Shown here piece by piece: positions 24,172 to 30,925 of a stretch of DNA of 36,650 nucleotides (the first letter of the stretch is position 1; each line of letters opens with the position of its first letter). A program made the translations under genes and the position numbers. The notes under the pieces were generated by a model. The model was not told the DNA's origin. It saw nothing but the letters and a program-made list of their open reading frames with translations, and did no database searches. Origin of the DNA: Nitrospirota bacterium (GTDB lineage: Bacteria; JACPQY01). The DNA lies in contig JACPAV010000041.1 of NCBI GenBank assembly GCA_016180645.1, positions 1 through 36,650 of the forward strand. The letters are read 5' to 3'.

Positions 24172-26028
24172 TTGGGTGCGAGCCGGTCTCGGATCTGGAA
24201 AGGGATGATGTTGGGCCTCTTCGGGCTAGGTTGTGCGAAAGAGACCCCCCTCGTGGAAATCTCGGTCGTAAACGTCTCGACTCGGTCGAAATCGTATGCG
24301 GGAGATCCCGCCAACTGGATTCCAAAGAGCGGCTTCGCCGTTCCACGGGCGGTTTGTCCTGGAGAGACTGAGAGAAGTGCAACCTGGCTCACGGCACTCG
24401 ATGAGTCCTGCCGAACTCAGGTTGGAAAGTGGGTGAATGATCATTTCCTTCGCTACGGGGACGTGAGAGGTGCGGGCGGGGGCGGGTGGAATGGTCAGGT
24501 TGCCTTCCTTCCTCTGCCCATATTTGACCAAGTTGCCTTGAACTTTGATGTGAAGGTACGACGTCACGAGCTTGTGACCCTGTCACTAGCATTGGACGGT
24601 CGAGAGATCCCGATTTCGTTCGATCGGCGGATGGCGACGGACAACGACTTTGGGCCGGGAGTCCTTGTGCGAACGGAGCCGACGTTCCCCGCGCAGTGGT
24701 CCATAGTCGTGCGCATCCAGGTGGATCTTGATACGGGGAAGTTCTCGCAGGACCCCCACACCCTCGATGTCCGCTGGGAGCAAACCGATGGCCCCGGGGG
24801 GCGGAAACGCCTCTATTTCGCACCGGTCCTTGATGCGAGTGCCGTTGCTTGGGAATCGGAGAGCATCCTTTGGGTGGGCACGCTGAGCCAGGGGGTGATG
24901 AAACTCGATCTTGGAAAAGATCTCGAATCGCCGGCGGACGACAGCGTCGAGCGGTATTTTCCCGATCTCCCACCTGGGGGGACCGTCATGGCACTCCACA
25001 AGTCGAGTTCGGGGGACCTCTGGATTGGATATGGATTGTCCTGGGGTGGCATTGCTGTCATCGGCAAAGGGAAAATGAGGAGCGACACCGGTCCTTGGCT
25101 CGTGCTCGATTTTGCAGACATTTCGCCCGAACTTGTGGGTTTCGTCGGTTTGAACCAGGGCATCGTGGCCAAAGACTCGAATCTGAATACACGTTGGAAA
25201 TTTTACAAGCGCGCGGATCCTCTCCCCGACAATGATACTTCAGGGTTGGACGTTGACCCAAAGGGGCATATCTGGGCCACGACTTTCGATCTGTCCAGTC
25301 CGGTCCTGTTCTCGTCGGCGGACCCAGACGTGGACGGCGTGGCGGTTTTAAAACTCAATGAATCTCGCGACGCCGCGAAGTGGGTAACCAATTTCGGCGT
25401 GCAGGACGGGCTCCGATCGGACTATCTTCTTGGAGTTTCACATGATCAAGCCGGGCGCATCTGGTTCCAGACACGCGCCGGGATTGAGGTGTTGGACTAT
25501 GGGAGCGATCCCGAGGACAAGTCGGATGACCGTTGGGAGAGGATAGGACCCGGCATGGCACAGGCGGTAGTCCACCTGCCACGGGGACGAGCCATGGTCT
25601 CCACTGCCGCGGTATACGTTGAGGACGTTGATGGGAATCCGAGGCTGTCCCAGGAGAATGCGCTTTGGCTGCTCCAGTACACGGACCTCTTGTCCAAAGA
25701 TGCAAGCACTCGTATCACGCCGATCAAGGAGTTGATCGGGAGGAGTGGCGATGCGGCCATGAGCGAGGCCGGGGTTGCTGCGATTGCCCCCTGTTCGGGG
25801 AAGAACACCGAGTGCTACTTTGGTAATGATGAGGGTAAAGCCTTGGATGGTGTGGTTCGTTTCTCAGAGAACAGCGATTCGGGTGTCCTCTTTCAAATCT
25901 TTCCTTGTCAGGGAATTTCGTTCGTTCGGATTGAGTCGGGCGACGCCGGCGGAGATTCAGCACAGGTCTGGCATCTTCTTCGCAGCTCAAGTCTCGATTG
26001 CGGCCAAGTGTTCCTCCCTGCCCCCTAG
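24172..26028 (+). CDS. Lipoprotein with propeller repeats (two-component-regulator propeller type)
   Basis: The product is ~618 residues if it starts at TTG 24172, preceded by GGGAG at 5 nt. That start gives a basic N-region followed by MMLGLFGLGC, a lipoprotein-type signal with Cys21. An earlier TTG (24043, with AAAGGA before it) would add 43 residues and no better signal; the start is therefore uncertain. The C-terminal two thirds has repeated propeller motifs of the Reg_prop type: ILWVGTLSQGVMKLD, GDLWIGYGLSWGG, GHIWATTF and GRIWFQTRAGIEVLDYG. Such repeats form the sensor propeller of hybrid kinases, but here no kinase domain follows. It is probably an envelope protein. The function is unknown. 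Confidence 0.65.
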   Translation: MGASRSRIWKGMMLGLFGLGCAKETPLVEISVVNVSTRSKSYAGDPANWIPKSGFAVPRAVCPGETERSATWLTALDESCRTQVGKWVNDHFLRYGDVRGAGGGGWNGQVAFLPLPIFDQVALNFDVKVRRHELVTLSLALDGREIPISFDRRMATDNDFGPGVLVRTEPTFPAQWSIVVRIQVDLDTGKFSQDPHTLDVRWEQTDGPGGRKRLYFAPVLDASAVAWESESILWVGTLSQGVMKLDLGKDLESPADDSVERYFPDLPPGGTVMALHKSSSGDLWIGYGLSWGGIAVIGKGKMRSDTGPWLVLDFADISPELVGFVGLNQGIVAKDSNLNTRWKFYKRADPLPDNDTSGLDVDPKGHIWATTFDLSSPVLFSSADPDVDGVAVLKLNESRDAAKWVTNFGVQDGLRSDYLLGVSHDQAGRIWFQTRAGIEVLDYGSDPEDKSDDRWERIGPGMAQAVVHLPRGRAMVSTAAVYVEDVDGNPRLSQENALWLLQYTDLLSKDASTRITPIKELIGRSGDAAMSEAGVAAIAPCSGKNTECYFGNDEGKALDGVVRFSENSDSGVLFQIFPCQGISFVRIESGDAGGDSAQVWHLLRSSSLDCGQVFLPAP

Positions 26029-26037
26029 CCGCTGGGG

Positions 26038-26074
26038 TCAATGCTGAATGTTGAATGTCAACATTCAGCATTGA
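26038..26074. repeat. Perfect 17-bp inverted repeat, TCAATGCTGAATGTTGA family (copy A)
   Basis: TCAATGCTGAATGTTGA, a 3-nt loop (ATG), then its exact complement. It immediately follows the lipoprotein gene and may also end its transcript. The left arm recurs at 26474, and variants occur at 27273-27329 and 28254-28305. Confidence 0.9.
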
Positions 26075-26133
26075 TTCCATGAAAGAGGCGACCTCCTGCT
26101 CCATAATGGAGCGTGCGATGAAAGGAGGTCGCG

Positions 26134-26484
26134 ATGATGTATGTTGGGTTAGATCTGCACAAGAAGTTTTCGTACGTGGTGGGCACGGACGAGAAGGGAG
26201 AGACGAAGGTCCAGATGCGTTTGGAGCACCATGACGGAAGTGTGAGGGATTTTTTCGGTTCGATCCAGGAGCCCTGCCAGGTGGCGGTGGAGGCGACATC
26301 GAACTGGTATTGGTTGGTGGACGAGTTGGAGTCGATGGGGGTGGAGGTGGTATTGAGTCACCCCTCGAAGACCCGTGCGATTGCGGAGGCGAAGGAAAAG
26401 CAAAGGGCTCAAATCTTGACTTGGCACAACTTGCTCCATGGGCGATCCTCGGAAGGTCGAGTATGCTCGCGGGGTCAATGCTGA
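26134..26484 (+). pseudogene. IS110-family transposase remnant (N-terminal DEDD part)
   Basis: The first ~90 residues look like an IS110-type transposase: YVGLDLHKK with the first catalytic aspartate, then VAVEATSNWYWLVDELESMGVEVVLSHPSKTRAIAEAK. In intact members this continues into a KTDKxDA segment and a ~200-residue C-terminal part with a serine motif. Here the frame leaves the family right after AIAEAK and stops at about 116 residues, so the rest is deleted. An ATG at 26134 is preceded by GGAGGT. The remnant lies between copy A (26038) and copy B (26474) of the TCAATGCTGAATGTTGA repeat. Confidence 0.75.
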
Positions 26485-26492
26485 ATGTTGAC
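26474..26492. repeat. TCAATGCTGAATGTTGA family, single arm (copy B)
   Basis: GTCAATGCTGAATGTTGAC is found without an obvious partner arm. Together with copy A it forms a ~435-bp direct-repeat frame around the IS110 remnant. The upstream context GCTCGCGGGG is shared with the copy at 28254. Confidence 0.8.
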
Positions 26493-26541
26493 AAGATCCT
26501 CGCGGCGAAGCGGCGCGATCCTGGCGCACGCCGCGACTTGA

Positions 26542-27159
26542 TCAGTCCGCCAGAGCTACCGTCTTGTCCGAAAAGTGAACGTTCAGTTTCGGCGCAACCT
26601 GCGCCATCGCCTCCATGCCAAGGAGCTTTTCACCCTCAAGTTCGTAGGCCTCCACATCCGCGGAAACATCATTAGTGCCTCCCCTCCGAATGCCGAATTT
26701 GATGAGGTGCAACCGGGCTCTGGCCGTCATTTTCCCGGCCAAGGTGATGTCCTCCTCCGCGACAAGATCGGAGCCCAATTCCGTTAGAAGTCCCCCGTCC
26801 AAGGCCAGCGCGCCGGAAAACCCCGTGTCCACGAGCATGGAAAGGTTCCCCGTCGAATCGAGAATCAGTGCGCCGCGCCTGACGGCTGCCGGGAGAAAAG
26901 GTCCAGACTGATCGACTTTCCCGCCCACAAGGATCGTTTTGAGCGCGTGGCGGGTGGGAGAACCCACGCGGACGACAAAAAAGACCGCCTTGGGGTCGGA
27001 CTTTCGGAGCCGTCCACCTCGAACCGCCTCGGCTACCGTATCGCCGACGAAATACTCACCACTGGCGGGGTCAACCGCGGCGATCTTGCCTTTCGGCGCG
27101 CCGTTCGCCGCCGCCGTGAGAGTCTTTACCGTCTCGGATGCCTTCCTGGAAAGATCCAT
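26542..27159 (-). CDS. Retropepsin-like (clan AA) aspartic protease with N-terminal domain
   Basis: The 205-residue protein has a C-terminal clan AA domain. Its hallmark is hydrophobic-hydrophobic-Asp-Thr-Gly: SMLVDTGFSGALALD (DTG at 111-113), followed by hydrophobic strands through AEEDITLAGKMTARARLHL. Bacterial members act as dimers with one DTG each. The N-terminal part (about 25-55: GKIAAVDPASGEYFVGDTVAEAV) resembles the short domain often found next to such proteases in prokaryotic gene pairs. The tail VHFSDKTVALAD is variable. No partner gene is adjacent; repeats flank it on both sides. The protease call is good, the substrate unknown. Confidence 0.7.
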   Translation of the reverse strand: MDLSRKASETVKTLTAAANGAPKGKIAAVDPASGEYFVGDTVAEAVRGGRLRKSDPKAVFFVVRVGSPTRHALKTILVGGKVDQSGPFLPAAVRRGALILDSTGNLSMLVDTGFSGALALDGGLLTELGSDLVAEEDITLAGKMTARARLHLIKFGIRRGGTNDVSADVEAYELEGEKLLGMEAMAQVAPKLNVHFSDKTVALAD

Positions 27160-27272
27160 CTCTCGCTAACTATACCCCCGTTCCTCGCGCGTCAGCAAGG
27201 TGTCGCGAGCCCAAATAATCAGACGCTATTCGGAAATCGGCAGGGTGCCAGATTCCGAACAGGGCTCCGGGA

Positions 27273-27329
27273 TCAATCTTGAATATTGACTTGTTGAGAA
27301 GCGCTGAAAAGTCAATACTCAACATTGAC
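27273..27329. repeat. TCAATGCTGAATGTTGA-type inverted pair (copy C)
   Basis: A left arm (TCAATCTTGAATATTGA) and a right arm (GTCAATACTCAACATTGA) face each other across about 22 nt. They are divergent but clearly of the same type as copies A, B and D. Confidence 0.65.
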
Positions 27330-27400
27330 GCGCTTCATCGGGTGTCATTGCGAGGAGTGCTCAACGAATCCATGTCAGCGATGGCCTGCCCGGTAGTCCC

Positions 27401-27507
27401 TTAGAGCGTCTAACAGAATGCGTAGGGGAGGGTCTTCAGACCCTCCCGACAAGAGGGAGCATCTGAAGATGCTCCCCTACGAATGGGCATTCTGTCAGAG
27501 GCTCTTA
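27401..27507. repeat. Large palindrome enclosing GTAG...CTAC double-hairpin copy 3
   Basis: The core (27422-27480) is GTAG, a perfect 10-bp hairpin (GGGAGGGTCT/AGACCCTCCC), a 7-nt spacer, a second perfect 10-bp hairpin (GGGAGCATCT/AGATGCTCCC), then CTAC. It is enclosed by arms 27401-27420 and 27488-27507 that are complementary at 17 of 20 positions. The whole 107 bp is therefore one nested palindrome, MITE-like in form, with no coding capacity. Confidence 0.85.
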
Positions 27508-27553
27508 GCTCGACTTTTGCCATTTTTTGAAAGGTTTATGTTGGTCATTATGC

Positions 27554-27604
27554 GTAGGGGAGGGTCTTCAGACCCTCCCGACAAGAGGGAGCATCTGAAG
27601 ATGT
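27554..27604. repeat. GTAG double-hairpin element, truncated copy 4
   Basis: The same sequence as copy 3 is present for ~51 bp, then cut inside the right arm of its second hairpin and replaced by ATGTGGACTGACCCCC sequence. This junction lies just before the toxin-antitoxin promoter. Confidence 0.8.
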
Positions 27605-27625
27605 ATGTGGACTGACCCCCATCTC

Positions 27626-27658
27626 TTGACAAAATAGGTCCTCTATCTTACAAGTAAG
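27626..27658 (+). promoter_or_regulatory. Promoter and operator-like dyad of the toxin-antitoxin pair
   Basis: TTGACA (27626-27631) is a consensus -35. At 17 bp lies TACAAG, a moderate -10. The perfect 5-bp inverted repeat CTTAC-AA-GTAAG (27647-27658) covers the -10 and ends just before the antitoxin ATG. AbrB-type antitoxins commonly repress their own operon from such sites. Confidence 0.5.
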
Positions 27659-27660
27659 GC

Positions 27661-27894
27661 ATGCGCGCAGTTGACGTGACGCGTCTCTCCTCCAAAGGCC
27701 AAGTGGTCGTTCCCAAACGCCTCCGGAAGGCGTTGAACCTCAAACCGGGCGACAACCTGGTGATTGCCGCCGAGAATGACCGAATGATCCTTCGGAAACT
27801 GACCTTTGACGATGTCCTCAAGGATTCCCGCGAGGACTATCGGCGGGGGAGGACTTCTTCGCACGAGGAGACCTTCGCGCGCCTGCGCCGCTGA
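27661..27894 (+). CDS. AbrB/MazE-family antitoxin
   Basis: The 77-residue protein has the swapped-hairpin DNA-binding signature of AbrB/MazE: VTRLSSKGQVVVPKRLRKALNLKPGD, then LVIAAENDRMILRK. The C-terminal ~30 residues are charged and would wrap around the toxin. The ATG at 27661 follows a short AAGG. The stop is 3 nt before the toxin start, the usual antitoxin-first order. Confidence 0.85.
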   Translation: MRAVDVTRLSSKGQVVVPKRLRKALNLKPGDNLVIAAENDRMILRKLTFDDVLKDSREDYRRGRTSSHEETFARLRR

Positions 27895-27897
27895 AGC

Positions 27898-28188
27898 GTG
27901 GCTTGGACGCTGCGGTACGGGCGATATGCACGGGCCGCTATCGACGATCTGCCGGTCAACATCGCCCAACGTGTTGAGAAGACGGCGCTCCTGCTTGGAG
28001 AAAATCCTCATCGAGGCAAACTCCTCAAGGGCTATGAACGAGAGAGGATCCGTTCCCTTCCGGTAACCACGACCGGCGGCGAGTACAGAATCATCTACGA
28101 GTTGATCCCGCAGGAGGAGGCCGTTTTCGTTCTGCTGTGCGAGACCCGCGAGGAGGTGTACAAGCTGCTCAGGCGGACATTCCGGTAA
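27898..28188 (+). CDS. RelE/ParE-superfamily toxin
   Basis: The 96-residue protein fits the RelE/ParE fold: WTLRYGRYARAAIDDLP, NPHRGKLLKGY, RIRSLPVTTTGGEYRIIYELI and a basic C-terminal end. RelE-type toxins cut mRNA in the ribosome and ParE-type toxins inhibit gyrase; this sequence cannot be assigned to one by eye. It starts at GTG, 3 nt after the antitoxin. AbrB-type antitoxin with RelE-type toxin is a known mixed pairing. Confidence 0.82.
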   Translation: MAWTLRYGRYARAAIDDLPVNIAQRVEKTALLLGENPHRGKLLKGYERERIRSLPVTTTGGEYRIIYELIPQEEAVFVLLCETREEVYKLLRRTFR

Positions 28189-28253
28189 CCTTGGTACACC
28201 GGATCATCAATTCTAACCGGGTATTCGAGATTGCCACTAGTGTGCTCGCGGGG

Positions 28254-28305
28254 TCAATGCTGAAAGTTGACAAACCGCACCCCTCAAAAGTCACAACCCA
28301 ACATT
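28254..28305. repeat. TCAATGCTGAATGTTGA-type inverted pair (copy D)
   Basis: A left arm (TCAATGCTGAAAGTTGAC) and a right arm (GTCACAACCCAACATTGA) lie about 16 nt apart between the toxin and the GMC gene. The sequence before the left arm (GCTCGCGGGG) is the same as before copy B. Confidence 0.7.
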
Positions 28306-28343
28306 GACCATAGGGAGACTTCGTGCCTTTCGGGAAGGGAGCG

Positions 28344-29849
28344 CTAGGACAGCTGCCGGCCGGCCAGGTGGGCCGATAGTCGGCTGGCGAAGGCCATGAT
28401 GGTGATCTGGGGATTCACGCTCAGCGAGGTGGGGAAAATGCTCCCGTCGGACACGTAGAGATTCTCGTATCCATGCGCCTTCAGATTCGGGTCGACGACC
28501 GACCGCCTGGGGTCCGCTCCCATCTGGCATGTTCCCATGGGGTGAAAAGCGATCATGCCCAGCAATCTCCGCTTGATCGGCATGGACTCGATCGCTTTCA
28601 GATCATCCATCGAGCGGAGTTTGCCGAGTCCCATATAGGAGGTTTCGACCCATCTGGCTCCCGCGGCGAGCATCAATTCCGTCCCCTTCAGAAGCCCAAG
28701 CCGGGCGGTCTCGGCGTCGGCCTTGTTCACCTGGTACCAGATGAACGGGCGTGATCCCCAACTGATCACGCGGCCCCTCGTGGTGTCCGATATCATGATG
28801 CCGTTGAGCCCAAGGTGGGCGTAATCGGCCATATGGGCCATGTGTTCGAGTCCCCAGCCCGGCACGCCCGCGGCCACGAGCTCCGGCGGACCACCGGTCG
28901 CCTCCATCATGATCCCTTGCCGGATGAATTCATCGACGTAGTAGCTCTGAAGCACCCCTTTCCAAGGTTCGATCCGGTCATCAAACTTTCCGAGGACTTT
29001 CAGACCCGGATGGATGGTGAGGTTCTTCCCAACCTGTCCCGAAGGATCGGGCAGGCCGCTCTTCTTCCAGAGAAAGGGGCTGTAGATCGTTCCACCCGAA
29101 AGAATCAGGTGGCGGGGGCGGAGGGTGAACCGAATCCGGCGACCGTCGTCACGCGGTCGGGCCGACTCACCCTCAATCATCGAGATGCGTCCGTTCATGT
29201 GCGAAATCTTTCTCGCTCGCGCATGAAAAAAGAGCGTCGCTCCGGCTTCGACGGCCTTTGGGATGTAGGTGAGATTCGTTCCGAGCTTCGCATTCTGGGT
29301 ACAGCCGAAGCCGCACTCACCGCATCCCTTGCACCCGTCGATGTTCCGGCGGATCGGTCCGTGGCTCCATCCGAGCGACTCGGCGCCCTTGCGCACGATC
29401 CGCCCGTTCCCGCCGAGGATCTCCTCCCACACAGGTTTCACCTTCAATTCCCGCTCGACCCTTTCGTAATAGGAGTTCAAACTCTCCGGCGTGAGGCCGA
29501 GTCCCGAATTCTGATTCCACTCCTCGATGACGTAGCTTGGCGTTCGAAAACACGTCCCGCTGTTGATCGTGGTGGTGCCGCCGACCGTGCAACCGAGGGG
29601 GAGGACGACCGGAGGGAGCCCGAGTGTGCCGGTGATACCGCGATTCCGGTAGAGCTTCATGGCTCGCTCCATCGGCGGGCCGTGGAAGTCTTTCGAAGTG
29701 AAATGGCCGCCTTCCTCGACGACCACGACTTCACGCCCGGTCTCGGCGAGTTCTTTCGCCACCACGGCGCCTCCGGCCCCGCTGCCGATCACGCAGACGT
29801 CCACCTCCCGGTCGAGGTCTTCGGACAAAGTCGAGAGGTCAATCAACAT
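28344..29849 (-). CDS. GMC-family FAD-dependent oxidoreductase with Cys-rich motif
   Basis: The 501-residue protein has the FAD dinucleotide fold near the N-terminus (VCVIGSGAGGAVVAKELAE, about 18-36), the GMC block GCTVGGTTTINSGT, a Cys-rich stretch DGCKGCGECGFGCTQNAK, and the catalytic C-terminal region FHPMGTCQMG with NPQITIMAFA. Such proteins oxidise alcohols or sterols; the CxxCxxCxxxC stretch is shared with long-chain alcohol oxidase-like relatives, and whether it binds metal is unclear. I chose the ATG at 29849, which overlaps the end of the small upstream gene by 11 bp and gives a normal N-terminus. A longer in-frame reading to 29903 only overlaps that gene. Confidence 0.85.
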   Translation of the reverse strand: MLIDLSTLSEDLDREVDVCVIGSGAGGAVVAKELAETGREVVVVEEGGHFTSKDFHGPPMERAMKLYRNRGITGTLGLPPVVLPLGCTVGGTTTINSGTCFRTPSYVIEEWNQNSGLGLTPESLNSYYERVERELKVKPVWEEILGGNGRIVRKGAESLGWSHGPIRRNIDGCKGCGECGFGCTQNAKLGTNLTYIPKAVEAGATLFFHARARKISHMNGRISMIEGESARPRDDGRRIRFTLRPRHLILSGGTIYSPFLWKKSGLPDPSGQVGKNLTIHPGLKVLGKFDDRIEPWKGVLQSYYVDEFIRQGIMMEATGGPPELVAAGVPGWGLEHMAHMADYAHLGLNGIMISDTTRGRVISWGSRPFIWYQVNKADAETARLGLLKGTELMLAAGARWVETSYMGLGKLRSMDDLKAIESMPIKRRLLGMIAFHPMGTCQMGADPRRSVVDPNLKAHGYENLYVSDGSIFPTSLSVNPQITIMAFASRLSAHLAGRQLS

Positions 29850-30234
29850 CGGTGTGACAGGAGGGCAGGGCGCCCATGGCCCGACGGACTTCTTCTTGAG
29901 CATAGAACACCGGCGCCAGGATCCCTCGGAGGCCGAGGAAGACCGACTGCACGATGTTCGATCGGGACTCGGAAAGATCGGCCAAATAGGCCACAGCTTC
30001 CTCGTCGGTCATCCGGCTGAATCGCCTACGGCGCGAAAAGACAGGCAGGACATCGAGGAGGAACAGGAGCGCCCGAAGGCCGGCCACCGCCTGCCCGCCG
30101 GCCAGCGAAAAGAATCGCTCGACTTTGGCGTCGAGGCCTACATCCGCGGCGCTGACGGGAATCGCGCCTCCGGAGGGGGCGAAGGAAAGACAGAGTTTTC
30201 GAAGGACGCTTTTTTCTCGGGTTCGAAGGTGCAT
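29839..30234 (-). CDS. Small protein coupled to the GMC oxidoreductase
   Basis: The 131-residue protein overlaps the GMC start by 11 bp, so the two are translated together. It has a hydrophobic stretch (AVAGLRALLFLLDVLPVF) and a C-terminal part with MTDEEAVAYLADLSES and a helix ending APVFYAQEEVRRAMG. Gluconate 2-dehydrogenase-type GMC enzymes have a small subunit 3 of similar size and position, so an accessory subunit is likely. I cannot show the family relation from motifs alone. There is no twin-arginine signal. Confidence 0.55.
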   Translation of the reverse strand: MHLRTREKSVLRKLCLSFAPSGGAIPVSAADVGLDAKVERFFSLAGGQAVAGLRALLFLLDVLPVFSRRRRFSRMTDEEAVAYLADLSESRSNIVQSVFLGLRGILAPVFYAQEEVRRAMGALPSCHTDVD

Positions 30235-30274
30235 GGGGTCTGTATGGAGGCGGCCGATGGTGGATCGAGGGGCG

Positions 30275-30829
30275 TCAATCCGTTCCAGTCTCGCCCGGCG
30301 AATCCGTCTGGTAGCGGTAATATTCGCCGAGGAAGCTGAGGGCCTTGAGGTCCTTCATGCGTTCGACAAAGAGCGTGCCGATGAGGTGATCGCATTCGTG
30401 CTGAATGGCGCGCGCGAAAAACCCTTCGGCCTCGAAATCCTGCCGTTTCCCTTCGCGGTCGAAACTCTTGACGGATACTCTCATGTAGCGGGGGACGCGG
30501 CCGCGAAGGTCCGGAATACTCAGGCAGCCCTCCCAATCCTCCTCCATTTCCTCCGTCTCGGCGGAGACCGTCGGGTTGACGAGGACGCAAAGGGGAATGG
30601 CCCGGGCTTCAGGATACCGCTCATTGCCGTTCACTTCGATGACGACAATCTGCCTCGACACGTGAACCTGCGGCGCCGCCAGTCCCGCTCCGCCGTATTC
30701 GTGCATGGTCTCGATCATGTCGTCGATGAGCGACTGTGTTTCCGGGCCGCGAATGGCTTCCAGCGGAACGGGCTCCGCAACTTTTCGGAGGACCGGATGC
30801 CCCATGCGCGCGACCTTCAGAATCGACAT
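30275..30829 (-). CDS. def: Peptide deformylase
   Basis: The 184-residue enzyme removes the N-formyl group from new proteins. All three motifs are present: GGAGLAAPQ (46-54), EGCLS (100-104) with the metal cysteine, and HECDH (144-148) with two metal histidines and the catalytic glutamate. It begins with ILKVARMGHPVLRKVAEPV, as usual for the family, and has a normal length with a short C-terminal tail. It is upstream of the small GMC-linked gene (40-nt gap), so it is probably read together with it, and divergent from hom. Confidence 0.95.
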   Translation of the reverse strand: MSILKVARMGHPVLRKVAEPVPLEAIRGPETQSLIDDMIETMHEYGGAGLAAPQVHVSRQIVVIEVNGNERYPEARAIPLCVLVNPTVSAETEEMEEDWEGCLSIPDLRGRVPRYMRVSVKSFDREGKRQDFEAEGFFARAIQHECDHLIGTLFVERMKDLKALSFLGEYYRYQTDSPGETGTD

Positions 30830-30925
30830 GCTTTCATCTTATCATTCCGAGTCGGTATTGCGAGTGGAGGTGGGCCGGCCGGTGTTTCTTGATTCGATGG
30901 GGGAGGGCAGGTATCATCCGGCCCA

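Larger units (their letters stand above)
27160..27660. other. Repeat-rich intergenic region
   Basis: This 501-bp stretch holds no supported gene. It contains a divergent TCAATGCTGAATGTTGA-type pair (about 27273-27329), a GTAG...CTAC element in a larger palindrome (27401-27507), a truncated second copy of the same element (27554-27604), a GGGGTCAGTCCACAT-like motif (minus strand, about 27606-27620), and the promoter/operator of the toxin-antitoxin pair. Confidence 0.65.

Noticed and set aside
26134-26484. An active IS110 element
   Set aside because: Only the N-terminal catalytic part remains; the C-terminal serine domain is absent and the frame diverges after AIAEAK.
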